Shown here: positions 17,897-26,127 of the stretch, piece after piece
Position numbering within the stretch: position 1 is the stretch's first letter
How the letters are laid out: each line of letters opens with the position of its first letter
Assembly (NCBI RefSeq): GCF_019375475.1
Contig: NZ_JAHXGQ010000003.1
Location: forward strand, 744,001-808,000
Reading direction: 5' to 3'
DNA from: Saccharothrix obliqua
GTDB lineage: Bacteria > Actinomycetota > Actinomycetes > Mycobacteriales > Pseudonocardiaceae
Length of the DNA: 64,000 nt
Position numbers and translations under genes: made by a program
The notes under the pieces: model-generated
What the model saw: only the letters and a program-made list of their open reading frames with translations
The model's database searches: none
What the model was told of the DNA's origin: nothing

Positions 17897-18528
17897 CGGT
17901 GCGGGTCTTCGTGGTGGACGACCACGCGGTGGTGCGGTCGGGGGTGCGTGCCGAGGTGGGCGCGGGTGTGGACGTGGTCGGTGAGGCGGGTGACGTCGCG
18001 TCGGCCGTGGCGGGCATCCGCGCGTTGGAACCCGACGTGGTGTTGCTGGACGTGCACCTGCCCGGTGGCGGTGGGCTCGCCGTGCTGGAGTCGGTGCGGG
18101 TCACCCACCCCGAGGTGCGGTTCCTGGCGTTGTCGGTGTCGGACGTCGCGGCGGACGTCATCGCGGTGATCCGGGGCGGGGCGCGGGGGTACCTGACCAA
18201 GGCCGTCACGGGGCCGGAGCTGCTGGACGCGATCCTGCGCGTCGCGGCCGGGGACGCGTGCTTCTCGCCACGCCTGGCGGGTTTCGTGCTGGACGCGTTC
18301 CGCGGCGAGGCGCCACCCGGGCTGGACCCGGACCTCAACCGGCTCACCCGCCGGGAACGGGACGTGCTGCGCCTGGTGGGCGCCGGCTACACCTACAAGG
18401 AGATCGGCGCCCGCCTCTCCATCTCCGCCCGGACCGTGGAAACCCACACCGCCGCGGTGCTGCGCAAGCTCCAGCTCTCCAACCGCCGCGAACTGAGCCG
18501 CTGGGCGACCGACCGCCACCTGGTGTGA
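17893..18528 (+). CDS. NarL/LuxR-type response regulator
   Basis: Cytoplasmic DNA-binding regulator of 211 residues. The receiver domain has the acidic pair DD (residues 9-10), the phosphoacceptor Asp53 in VVLLDVHLPG, and Lys in YLTKAVTG. The C-terminal LuxR helix-turn-helix is LTRRERDVLRLVGAGYTYKEIGARLSISARTVE in two overlapping parts. All key residues are present, so it should be phosphorylated by the kinase upstream. The duplicated palindrome before the peroxidase gene is a candidate target, but this is only positional inference. Confidence 0.9.
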   Translation: MTVRVFVVDDHAVVRSGVRAEVGAGVDVVGEAGDVASAVAGIRALEPDVVLLDVHLPGGGGLAVLESVRVTHPEVRFLALSVSDVAADVIAVIRGGARGYLTKAVTGPELLDAILRVAAGDACFSPRLAGFVLDAFRGEAPPGLDPDLNRLTRRERDVLRLVGAGYTYKEIGARLSISARTVETHTAAVLRKLQLSNRRELSRWATDRHLV

Positions 18529-18550
18529 GCGATTCCGCCGCGCCCTGCGC

Positions 18551-18586
18551 GCGGCGCACGGGTTCCCGCGTTCCCGCCCGTGCCGC
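18551..18586. terminator. terminator hairpin between convergent genes
   Basis: GCGGC-GC-ACGGG (18551-18562) pairs with CCCGTGCCGC (18577-18586) apart from a two-base bulge. It fills the 60-base gap between the plus-strand regulator and the minus-strand YeeE gene and can end both transcripts. Confidence 0.65.
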
Positions 18587-18588
18587 GA

Positions 18589-19875
18589 TCAGCAGGTGCC
18601 GTGGTCGGGCTTCGGGTTGGTGAGCCCGAACGCGGGGCGCAGGCGCAACCCCAGGTACGTTCCGCCGAGCGCGCAGGCGGCCCAGAGCCAGCCGTGCAGG
18701 CTGCCGGTCGAGATGCCGCCGAGCAGCGCGCCGATGGTGCAGCCGCCGGACATCCGGGCGCCCACGCCCATCAGCAGGCCGCCCAGCAACGACGCCACCA
18801 CGACCCGCCACGGCACCGCCCCGCCGAGCCGCCACCCGCCCGCCGCCGCCGACGCCACCGCCGCGCCGATCATGATGCCGAAGTTGGTCAGGCTGGTGCG
18901 GTCCCGCAGGAGGGGACCTGCCAGGGCCGCGGCGTTGGGCTGGTCCCGCCAGAACTGCCACTGCTCGGGGTGCAGGCCGACCCCCTGGAGCACCTTCGCG
19001 CCCCACAACGAGTACCCGCTCGTCACGCCCCACACCGCGCCCGACGCCAGGAACACCAGCCCGGCCAGCGCACCCACCACCAGCGCACCGGCGGGCAGGG
19101 ACCAGGAACCCCGGTACAGCCGGGCGAAACCACGCGCCGTGGGCACGGGCTCCTCCGGCGGCGGCACGCGGCGGTTCTGCACCACCGCGGTGGCCACCAC
19201 GACGGCGAGCAGCACCCCGACCGTCACGGCCCACGACCCGAACCACCCGACGTGGTCGGCCAGCAGCACGCCACCCACCCCGGGCAGCCGGTCCACCACC
19301 GGCTGGAAACCCGTGCCCAGCACCGAACCCGCGACGAAACCGGCGAGCGCGGGCAGGATGGACGTCTGCCCGGCGCCCACCGCGAACAGGGTCCCCGACG
19401 CGCACGAACCCGCCAACTGCATCCCCACCCCGAACAACGCCGCGCCCACCACCAGCGGCACGCCGATGTCACCCGCCCTGGCGACGGGTGTGGCACCGAA
19501 CAACCCCAACCCGCCGGACGCGATCGGCGCGATCACCGTCGCGGCCGTGCCCAGCATGAGTGCCTGCGCGCGCAGGCCCGCGCCGTTGCCGACCGACACC
19601 AGCCGCAGCCACCCGGACGCGAAGCCGAACCGGGAGTGGAACAACGACACGCCCAGCAGCAGACCCAGCCCGAGGTACGTGCCGAACCGCGCGCCGTGCG
19701 ACGACCACACCACCGCCGTCGCGGCCACCGCCAGGACACCGGCCACCAGCAGGGGCACGCGGTTGACGGGCGACTGGGGGTCCGGCAGGGGCGGGGCGCA
19801 GGAGGTCGACGGGACGACGAACGCACGACCGACCCGCACATCGGTGGGTATCACGGGCACGCGACGCACAGCCAT
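18589..19875 (-). CDS. YeeE/YedE family membrane transporter
   Basis: Multi-spanning inner-membrane protein of 428 residues, with about ten to twelve helices in two homologous halves. The first half has GMQLAGSCASGTLFAVGAG, the second GARMSGGCTIGALLGGIS; these two small-residue segments with a conserved cysteine are the signature of YeeE/YedE, whose studied members import thiosulfate by relay through the cysteines. The start ATG 19875 (MAVRRV) gives about 60 N-terminal residues before the first membrane helices. A thioredoxin gene ends 11 bases upstream, so sulfur import and thiol reduction may be coupled. It is the last gene of the long minus-strand run. Confidence 0.85.
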   Translation of the reverse strand: MAVRRVPVIPTDVRVGRAFVVPSTSCAPPLPDPQSPVNRVPLLVAGVLAVAATAVVWSSHGARFGTYLGLGLLLGVSLFHSRFGFASGWLRLVSVGNGAGLRAQALMLGTAATVIAPIASGGLGLFGATPVARAGDIGVPLVVGAALFGVGMQLAGSCASGTLFAVGAGQTSILPALAGFVAGSVLGTGFQPVVDRLPGVGGVLLADHVGWFGSWAVTVGVLLAVVVATAVVQNRRVPPPEEPVPTARGFARLYRGSWSLPAGALVVGALAGLVFLASGAVWGVTSGYSLWGAKVLQGVGLHPEQWQFWRDQPNAAALAGPLLRDRTSLTNFGIMIGAAVASAAAGGWRLGGAVPWRVVVASLLGGLLMGVGARMSGGCTIGALLGGISTGSLHGWLWAACALGGTYLGLRLRPAFGLTNPKPDHGTC

Positions 19876-19886
19876 GACCGCCCCTC

Positions 19887-20261
19887 TCAGCCGGACGCCT
19901 CGGCGACCGCCCGGCGCAGGCGCTCGACGTCGAGTTCCCGGACCTGCCGGAGCACGTCCCGCAACGCGTCCTCGGGCAGCGCGCCCTCGTGTGAGAACAC
20001 CACCGCGCCACCACGCACCACGGCGACCTTCGGGATGGCCGTGACGTCGAACGCCACCGCCAGGTCCGGTTCCCGGTCCACGTCGACCAGGGCGAACACG
20101 ATGTCGTCGTTCTCGCCCGCGGTGTCGGCGTACGCCACCAGGAAAGCCCGGCACGGCCCGCACCACCGCGCGACGAAGTTGAGCACCAGGAAGTCGTTCT
20201 CGGCGAGGACCCGCTCGAAGTCCTTCGTGCGGAGGTCCACGGGGCCGGTGCGGTTCGTCAT
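19887..20261 (-). CDS. thioredoxin
   Basis: Small cytoplasmic thiol-disulfide oxidoreductase, 124 residues. It contains the active site WCGPC (Cys34, Cys37) after LNFVARW, the cis-proline segment TAIPKVAVVRGG, and the usual DVDREPDLAVAFDV strand-helix. A short variable tail rich in Arg and Glu follows. Its start overlaps the stop of the GTPase gene (ATGA), and the YeeE transporter follows after 11 bases. This placement suggests it either reduces sulfur taken up by YeeE or maintains thiols of the redox proteins encoded upstream. Confidence 0.9.
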   Translation of the reverse strand: MTNRTGPVDLRTKDFERVLAENDFLVLNFVARWCGPCRAFLVAYADTAGENDDIVFALVDVDREPDLAVAFDVTAIPKVAVVRGGAVVFSHEGALPEDALRDVLRQVRELDVERLRRAVAEASG

Positions 20262-20863
20262 GCCGGGCTGCCGATCGGCGCGGGGTCGTCCGCACCCTCC
20301 ATCACGTGCTCCAGCAGGCGCAGCAGGCTCTGCTTCACCTCCGTGCGGTTGCGCGCGTCGCAACTCACCACGGGCACCGCCGGGTCGAGCACGAGCGCCC
20401 GGCGGACGCTGTCGAGCGAGTGGTGCAGGATGCCGTCGAACGTGTTCACCGCGACGACGTAGGGGATCTCGCGGTTCTCGAAGAAGTCGATCGACGTGAA
20501 CGAGTCGTCCAACCGGCGGGTGTCCACCAGCACCACGGCCCCGATCGCGCCGCGCACCAGGTTGTCCCACATGAACCAGAACCGCTCCTGCCCCGGCGTG
20601 CCGAACAGGTACAGCAGCAGGTCCTCCTCCAGCTCCACCCGGCCGAAGTCCATCGCCACGGTCGTGCTGCCCTTGAGCGGGATCCGCTTGGTGTCGTCGA
20701 ACCCGGTGCTCGCCGCCGTCATCACCGCCTCGGTCGTCAACGGCTTGATGTCGGAGACCGCGCCGACGAAGGTCGTCTTGCCGACGCCGAAGCTCCCGGC
20801 GACCACCATCTTCACCGATGTCACCCCCTTGCGCGGAACGCCGGGCTTCCTGTCGTCCGTCAT
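20258..20863 (-). CDS. cvnD: conservon GTPase (CvnD-like)
   Basis: Small Ras-like ATP/GTP-binding protein of 201 residues, the fourth member of actinomycete conservons. It has P-loop GSFGVGKTT, the switch region ending in FGTPGQERFWFMW, VLVDTRRLDD in place of the usual WDT strand, and AVNTFDG in place of NKxD. The start ATG 20863 follows roadblock after 26 bases. In Streptomyces conservons these proteins form a membrane-associated complex with the kinase-like CvnA, roadblock CvnB and DUF742 CvnC, comparable to a eukaryotic G-protein switch. Confidence 0.88.
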   Translation of the reverse strand: MTDDRKPGVPRKGVTSVKMVVAGSFGVGKTTFVGAVSDIKPLTTEAVMTAASTGFDDTKRIPLKGSTTVAMDFGRVELEEDLLLYLFGTPGQERFWFMWDNLVRGAIGAVVLVDTRRLDDSFTSIDFFENREIPYVVAVNTFDGILHHSLDSVRRALVLDPAVPVVSCDARNRTEVKQSLLRLLEHVMEGADDPAPIGSPA

Positions 20864-20889
20864 GGCCACACCCCTCTCCACCGCGGCGG

Positions 20890-21297
20890 TCACGCGCCGG
20901 CGTCGTCCCGCGTCGCGGGCGTCAACGTGCGGCCGACCCGGTCCACCAGCAACGCCATCTCGTAGGCGATCTGCCCGATGTCGTGCCCCGGGTCGGCCAG
21001 CACGGCCAGCGACGAACCGTCGCTGATGGACATCAGCAGCATGGTCCCGGCGTCCATCTCCAGGATGGTCTCGTTGACGTTGCCCGCCTCGAAGCACTGC
21101 GCCGCGCCGTCGGCGAGGCTCACCAGGCCGCAGGCGACCGCGGCGAGCTGGTCGGCGCGGTCCTCGGGCAGGCTCGCCGACGCGGCGAGCAGCAGCCCGT
21201 CGGCGGACACCGCGATGCCGTGCGCCACACCGGGCACGCGGTTCGCGAAATCGTTGATCAGCCAGTCGTACTCGGTGTCCTGAGCGGTGTGTGCCAC
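20890..21297 (-). CDS. cvnB: roadblock/LC7 domain protein (CvnB-like)
   Basis: Single-domain roadblock/LC7 protein of 135 residues. The sequence [22 protein letters not shown] and the later [15 protein letters not shown] correspond to the two central strands of the fold; [16 protein letters not shown] is the long C-terminal helix. Members regulate small GTPases, here probably the CvnD protein encoded 26 bases downstream. It starts with GTG at 21297, 36 bases after the kinase gene. Confidence 0.88.
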   Translation of the reverse strand: MAHTAQDTEYDWLINDFANRVPGVAHGIAVSADGLLLAASASLPEDRADQLAAVACGLVSLADGAAQCFEAGNVNETILEMDAGTMLLMSISDGSSLAVLADPGHDIGQIAYEMALLVDRVGRTLTPATRDDAGA

Positions 21298-21333
21298 GTG
21301 TTCCTCCGCGTTCTGGGTTCCGGGCGGGCGCGG

Positions 21334-23802
21334 TCAGGCGCCGTCGCCCCTGTCGCGCAACGCCTGCCACCCGCCCGCCCGGGTGGTCGATCCCCGCCGG
21401 GCGCGGCGCAGTCCCTGTTGGAAGCTCGCGATGCGGCTGCGCGTGCGCAGCGGGTCGCGCTCGACCGGCCGGTCGCGGTCCCGCTCGTCGTCGCCCCGCG
21501 CGCTGCCGGGCAGCAGGTGCGCGCCCCGTTGCCGCACGGGCAGGCCGTCCTCGGTGTAGGTGTAGTCATCCCGTTCGGACACCGTTTCCACGACGCTCCA
21601 CCCGTCGTCGGCGACCGACGCCCAGTTGCGGGGGCGGTCGCGGAGCCCGACGGCGACGGAGGCCGCCCTGGGCCGCGCGGCGGTGTCGCGGGCGCGGAAC
21701 CACGCCGACGCGGCGCGCTCGGCGGGTGGTTTCGCGGCGGCCCGCCCGACCAGGCGGTTGGGGCGGCGCGTGGGCAGCTCACCGGGCACGTCCGCGTGCG
21801 CCGCCTCGACCACGTCCACCCGCTGCCCGGCGGGGTTCTCCACCCACTGCGCGGCCGGAACGCCTGCCCGCGGCCCGGCCGGGACCTCCGTCCGCAGCCC
21901 GACCTGGTCGCCGGCGCGGTGCTCGGCCGGGGCGACCGGCGGGCGCGTGGCCTCGTCCCGCGTCGCGCGACGGTGCTCGGCGGCCCTCAGGGCGTGCCGG
22001 CGATCGGCCCACCCCGGCCGCTCGGCCTCCACGACCAGCTCCGGCGGGACGGTGACCAGCACCGTGACACCGGGGAAGTTGTCGCCTCCCAGCAGTTCCA
22101 CCGCGATGCCCCGCCTGCCCGCGAGCCTGCCGACGACCAGCAGGCCGACGCGGCGGGACGTGGCCAGTTCCAGCGAACCCAGCCGGGTCAGCTGCTCGTT
22201 GGCGGCACGCACCTGCGCGTCGGACATGCCGATCCCGTTGTCCACCACGGCGATCGACAGGCTGCCGTCCCGCAGCACCTGCGCCTGGGTGGTCACGGTG
22301 GTCTCCGGGGCGGAGAACGACGTGGCGTTGTCCAGAAGCTCGGCGAGCATCCGGATCAGATCGCCCGCGGCCGTGTCGACGACCTTCGCCCGGGGCGCGT
22401 CGACGACCTCAACGCGTTGGTACTGCTCGACTTCGGACATCGCGGCACGCACCAGGTGCGCCACCGGCACGGGCGCGCCGGACTTGCGGACCAGCTCGGT
22501 GCCGGACAGCACCAGGACGTTCTCGTTGTTGCGCCGCATCCGCGTCACCAGGTGGTCGAGCTGGAAGAGCTGCGCCAACCGGTCGGGCGAGTCCTCCTCC
22601 TGCTCCAACCGCTGCACCAGGTGCAGTTGCCGCTGCACCAGCGACTGGCTGCGGCGGAACACGGTGACGAAGACCTCGGCGTACCCGGAGCGCAGCTTCG
22701 CCTGCTCGGCGGCGGCGGACAGCGCCTCGTCCACCACCGCGTCGAACGCGGCCCCGACGCCGCGGAAGTCCGGGCCCAGGTCGGGCATCGCGGGCCGTGC
22801 ACCGGTCACCCTCCCGTCCCGCGCGCCGAGCAACGCCGCCGGCAGCTCGCGCTCGGCGATGTCGACCGCCGCCGAGCGCAACGACCGGATCGACGCACGC
22901 AGGCGGCGCAACGCCACCGCGGCGGCCACGGCCGCCAGGACGAGTGCGATACCCGGCACGACGACGAGGTTCCGCGCCGTCGTGGCGGAGTCCGCCGCCC
23001 GCGCCTCGGCCGCCGCGACGACACCGCCTGTCATGCGTGTCAACGCGGCACGCAGGCCGTCCGCGACGGGCTGCGACACCTCGACCCACTGCTGCGCGGC
23101 GACACCCGGGTGGAACCGCCCGTCCCGGCCGATCACCGCGTCCGCGATGCGGTCCACGGCCGCGATGGCGTCGTCGTGCACCGCGGCGGCGTAGGTCTCG
23201 CGCGCGTCCCGCGGCGCGGTGGCGGTGAACTCGCGCCGTCGTTCGGCCGCGAGCGCCGCCGCGTCGCGGGCACGCGCCAGCTCCGGGTCGGGCAGGTCGC
23301 GTGCGGCGAGCCCGATCCCGATCAACGCCTGGCGACGGCCCAGGTGCTCGCGCAGCCCGGCCAGCCGGTGGACCCACGTCGCATCGGCGATGCGGTCCAG
23401 GAGCGCCCCGGTGATCGCGGAGTAACCCTCGACCGCACGTGCCGGTACGACGACCCCGCGCACGTCGTCGAGCCGGGCGAGCAGGTCACGCGCGATGGCG
23501 GGGTCGTCCGACCCGCCACGCGACCGGGCGACCGCCGCGTCGGTCTCGGCACGGGCGGCGGCCAACCGCGTCGGCCCGTCCGGTCGCACGTCCGCCGCCG
23601 CGTTCAGCTCGCGCTCGTCCTGCACGGCGACCAGCACCGCGGTGACCGCGTGCGCGTCGCGGGCGGCTCGCGCTGCGGTCCGGTCGGCGTCACGGGTGGC
23701 CAGGCCGCCGAGGGCGAGGGCGGTGGTGGTCGCGATCGCGACCACCAGTGCCGCCGCGAGCGCGGCGGAGATCCGGGCGGGTGCGCTCCACCTGTGCTTC
23801 AC
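21334..23802 (-). CDS. cvnA: conservon sensor histidine kinase-like protein (CvnA-like)
   Basis: Large membrane protein of 822 residues. A first membrane helix (about 10-32) and a second (about 283-303) bracket an extracytoplasmic helical region of the nitrate/nitrite-sensing (NIT) type rich in Ala and Arg. A HAMP-like linker, the atypical dimerisation box HLVTRMRRNNENVLVLSG and an ATPase domain follow, with N box ELLDNATSFSAP and G box VDNGIGMSDAQ. The last 200 residues are Arg/Pro/Ala-rich and disordered. This is the typical CvnA plan. The start overlaps the DUF742 gene (ATGA). Its ligand is unknown; the redox genes upstream suggest a link to redox state. Confidence 0.88.
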   Translation of the reverse strand: MKHRWSAPARISAALAAALVVAIATTTALALGGLATRDADRTAARAARDAHAVTAVLVAVQDERELNAAADVRPDGPTRLAAARAETDAAVARSRGGSDDPAIARDLLARLDDVRGVVVPARAVEGYSAITGALLDRIADATWVHRLAGLREHLGRRQALIGIGLAARDLPDPELARARDAAALAAERRREFTATAPRDARETYAAAVHDDAIAAVDRIADAVIGRDGRFHPGVAAQQWVEVSQPVADGLRAALTRMTGGVVAAAEARAADSATTARNLVVVPGIALVLAAVAAAVALRRLRASIRSLRSAAVDIAERELPAALLGARDGRVTGARPAMPDLGPDFRGVGAAFDAVVDEALSAAAEQAKLRSGYAEVFVTVFRRSQSLVQRQLHLVQRLEQEEDSPDRLAQLFQLDHLVTRMRRNNENVLVLSGTELVRKSGAPVPVAHLVRAAMSEVEQYQRVEVVDAPRAKVVDTAAGDLIRMLAELLDNATSFSAPETTVTTQAQVLRDGSLSIAVVDNGIGMSDAQVRAANEQLTRLGSLELATSRRVGLLVVGRLAGRRGIAVELLGGDNFPGVTVLVTVPPELVVEAERPGWADRRHALRAAEHRRATRDEATRPPVAPAEHRAGDQVGLRTEVPAGPRAGVPAAQWVENPAGQRVDVVEAAHADVPGELPTRRPNRLVGRAAAKPPAERAASAWFRARDTAARPRAASVAVGLRDRPRNWASVADDGWSVVETVSERDDYTYTEDGLPVRQRGAHLLPGSARGDDERDRDRPVERDPLRTRSRIASFQQGLRRARRGSTTRAGGWQALRDRGDGA

Positions 23803-24449
23803 GCCAACCTCGCCAAGCTCTCGTGGACGCGCTTGAGCAACGCCAGGGTGGGCCGTCCACCGTGGGACGGCGGGTCTTCGTGCAGTTCCAGCAGACCGCG
23901 GTCGAGCGCGTCCCCGATGAGCACCTTCGCCACGCCGATCGGCGCGTCGATCGCCACCGCCACCTCGGCCACGGACTGCGGCGACGCGCAGTGCGCGCAG
24001 ATGCGGAGCTGGTCCTCGTCCAGTTCCCGGTCACCCGACCAGTCCTCGTGCCGCCCGGTGGCGGTGATGACCGTTTCGAACCGCAGCTCGTGCGCCGGCT
24101 CGGCCCGGCCACCGGCACGCACGTACGGCCGGACGGGCGCGGCTTCCACCTCGCACTCCGGTGTGCACGCGGAACCGCCGTGGTCGTGCGACGGCGACCA
24201 CCGGCACGTTTCGGGCGCCTGCGCGGCAACGCGTTCGACGTACCAGTCGGGCAACGTCACGGGGGAGAGCTGCGTCAGCACCTCCACGACCACCGTGTCC
24301 ACGGCACCGGTCCCGGTCTCCTCGGCGGGCTCGCGCGGCCGGAAGTCGCGGCCGGCCCACTCCTGGTAGGCGGACCAGCCGCCGTGCTGGACGACCCGGC
24401 GTCGGTGCGGCGTGGTGGCCGGGTCCACCGGCTCGTCCCGGCTAGGCAC
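23799..24449 (-). CDS. cvnC: DUF742 protein (CvnC-like) with N-terminal extension
   Basis: 216 residues; the C-terminal 110 are DUF742: VRPYVRAGGRAEP, DEDQLRICAHCASPQSVAEVAVAIDAP in two parts, and VLIGDALDRGLLEL, a winged-helix-like domain found in conservons. The N-terminal 105 residues are unusual for the family; they contain Trp- and acid-rich stretches and a Cys/His-containing piece (HDHGGSACTPEC). The GTG start at 24449 overlaps the upstream small secreted gene by 8 bases. In most conservons the order is A-B-C-D; here the DUF742 gene comes first. Confidence 0.8.
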   Translation of the reverse strand: MPSRDEPVDPATTPHRRRVVQHGGWSAYQEWAGRDFRPREPAEETGTGAVDTVVVEVLTQLSPVTLPDWYVERVAAQAPETCRWSPSHDHGGSACTPECEVEAAPVRPYVRAGGRAEPAHELRFETVITATGRHEDWSGDRELDEDQLRICAHCASPQSVAEVAVAIDAPIGVAKVLIGDALDRGLLELHEDPPSHGGRPTLALLKRVHESLARLA

Positions 24450-24888
24450 CGGTCACCGCGCAGGCGAGTCGTTCGCCACCGGCCGGCGCGGTCAGCAGCC
24501 GGCCGTCCTCGGCCAGCGGCGGCAGCCCGCCCCGGCCACGCAGCTCCCAGGCGGTGAACGGTGCGGGCGTGGTGCCGGCAGCACACCGCAGGGCCGGCGG
24601 CGCGCCCTTCGCGGCGGCGGCGGTGTACGTGGCGACCGCACCCGGGTCGCCGGCCGTCACCAGGTACAGCTTGCCGCCGAGCACCGTGAAGCCGACCGCC
24701 GTGCCGGAGGTGCCCGGCAGCGTGCCGCCACCGCGATCACCGCCGTCGTGGTCACCGCCGGTGGGTGCGGGCGCCCGCACCACCCGGGTGTCCGCCTCCA
24801 CCACGCCCTCGAAGACCGGTTGGACCGCGAACAACGCCGCGACACCCAGCCCGCCGAGCGCGAGCAGCACCAGTGGCCTCGTTCTCAT
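24442..24888 (-). CDS. small secreted or membrane-anchored protein of unknown function
   Basis: 148 residues. Residues 1-25 (RTRPLVLLALGGLGVAALF) form a signal peptide or single N-terminal anchor; the rest is an extracytoplasmic domain with a Gly/Asp/His-rich linker (GGDHDGGDRGGG) and two cysteines (LRCAAG, LACAVTG) that may form a disulfide. ATG 24888 follows a strong AGGGAGGAGGG ribosome site. It lies between the FAD oxidoreductase and the conservon genes, 18 bases from one and overlapping the other, so it is probably an external partner of the conservon kinase or the redox module. I do not recognise a family. Confidence 0.7.
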   Translation of the reverse strand: MRTRPLVLLALGGLGVAALFAVQPVFEGVVEADTRVVRAPAPTGGDHDGGDRGGGTLPGTSGTAVGFTVLGGKLYLVTAGDPGAVATYTAAAAKGAPPALRCAAGTTPAPFTAWELRGRGGLPPLAEDGRLLTAPAGGERLACAVTGA

Positions 24889-24906
24889 GGCGACCCTCCT
24901 CCCTGG

Positions 24907-26127
24907 TCAGCGTCCGGCCGCGCGCACGGCCCGCAGAAACGACACCCGCCGAGGGGCCTGGACCCGGACGGGCTCCCGCGCGAGCAGGTCGGCGTGGGCG
25001 AGCACCGCGGCGGAGCTGTCGAAGCCGACCACGCCCACGAGGCGGCCGTCCCGGACGTACCCGGTGACGCCCCGACCGCCGGACCGCAGCGCGACCGTGG
25101 CGGTGCCCAGCGCCGGTACGCCCGCGGCCTGGATGCGCGTACCGTGCTGCTCCGACCAGAACCGAGGCACCGGCGTGAACGGCACGGCCGACGCGCGGCC
25201 GGCGAGCAGGGATTCGGCGGCGGCCCGGCCCATCTCGATGGCGTTGGTCCAGTGCTCCACGCGTCGCGGTCGCGGGTCGAAGCGCGTGTTGGGCCACTGC
25301 GCCACATCACCCGCCGCCACCACGTCTTCGAGCCCGACGACGTGGCACGTCTCGTCGCACACCACGCCGTCGTCGATCGTCACGCCCGCGTCGCGCAGCC
25401 ACGACACGGCCGGCACCGACCCCACGGCCACGACGACGCACGCCGCCTCGATCACGCGCTCGTCGGACAGGCGGACCACCACGCTGCGCGGGCCGGGCGA
25501 CCACTGCTCGACGGTGGTCCCGAGCGCCAGCCCGACGCCGTTGCGGCGGTGCAGGTCGGTCAGCCGCCCGCCCAGTTCCGGGCCCAGCAGGTTGGCCATC
25601 AGGGCGGAGGAGCGGCCGACGAGGACCACGTCCCGTGCCATGGACCGCAGGCTGGACGCGATCTCGCAGCCGGTGAACCCGGTGCCCAGCACCACGACCG
25701 GGAGCCGGTTGCCCGCGAGCGCGCGGTGCAGCCGCTTGGCGTCGGCGATCGTGCGCAGCGCGACGACCCGCTGGTGGCCGTGCTGCCCGCCGTTGAGCCG
25801 CCGCGCCTCCACCCCGGTGGCGATGACCAGCCCGTCGTAACGCAACTCCTCGCCGCCGGGCAGGTGCAGCACCCGCCGCCGGTGGTCCAGCGCGGACACC
25901 GGTGTCGCCGCCCGCCACAAGGCGTCCAGGTCGTCCAGCGGGGTGATCTCCAGCTCGGCCGCGCTCAGCGACCCGGTGAGGAACTGCTTGGACAGCGCCG
26001 GACGGTGGTAGGGCAGCCCGCCCTCCGCGCCGATGACGACGATCTCGCCGGCGTGGCCCAGTTCGCGCAGGCGCTCGGCCGCGCGCATCCCGGCCAGGCC
26101 ACCGCCGACGATCGCCACCCGGTTCAC
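24907..26127 (-). CDS. FAD-dependent NAD(P)/FAD oxidoreductase (ferredoxin-reductase type)
   Basis: Flavoprotein of 406 residues that transfers electrons from NAD(P)H, probably to ferredoxin. FAD is bound by AIVGGGLAGMRAAERL; NAD(P)H by VVLGTGFTGCEIASSL; the second FAD motif is the block ending VVAAGDVAQW; LPYHRPALSK is typical of rubredoxin/ferredoxin reductases of the FNR-like two-dinucleotide family. A C-terminal domain (FWSEQHGTRIQ) closes the protein. It starts in a GTGA overlap with the ferredoxin-fusion gene, so the two products are made together. An N-terminal frame extension is not supported. Confidence 0.88.
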   Translation of the reverse strand: MNRVAIVGGGLAGMRAAERLRELGHAGEIVVIGAEGGLPYHRPALSKQFLTGSLSAAELEITPLDDLDALWRAATPVSALDHRRRVLHLPGGEELRYDGLVIATGVEARRLNGGQHGHQRVVALRTIADAKRLHRALAGNRLPVVVLGTGFTGCEIASSLRSMARDVVLVGRSSALMANLLGPELGGRLTDLHRRNGVGLALGTTVEQWSPGPRSVVVRLSDERVIEAACVVVAVGSVPAVSWLRDAGVTIDDGVVCDETCHVVGLEDVVAAGDVAQWPNTRFDPRPRRVEHWTNAIEMGRAAAESLLAGRASAVPFTPVPRFWSEQHGTRIQAAGVPALGTATVALRSGGRGVTGYVRDGRLVGVVGFDSSAAVLAHADLLAREPVRVQAPRRVSFLRAVRAAGR

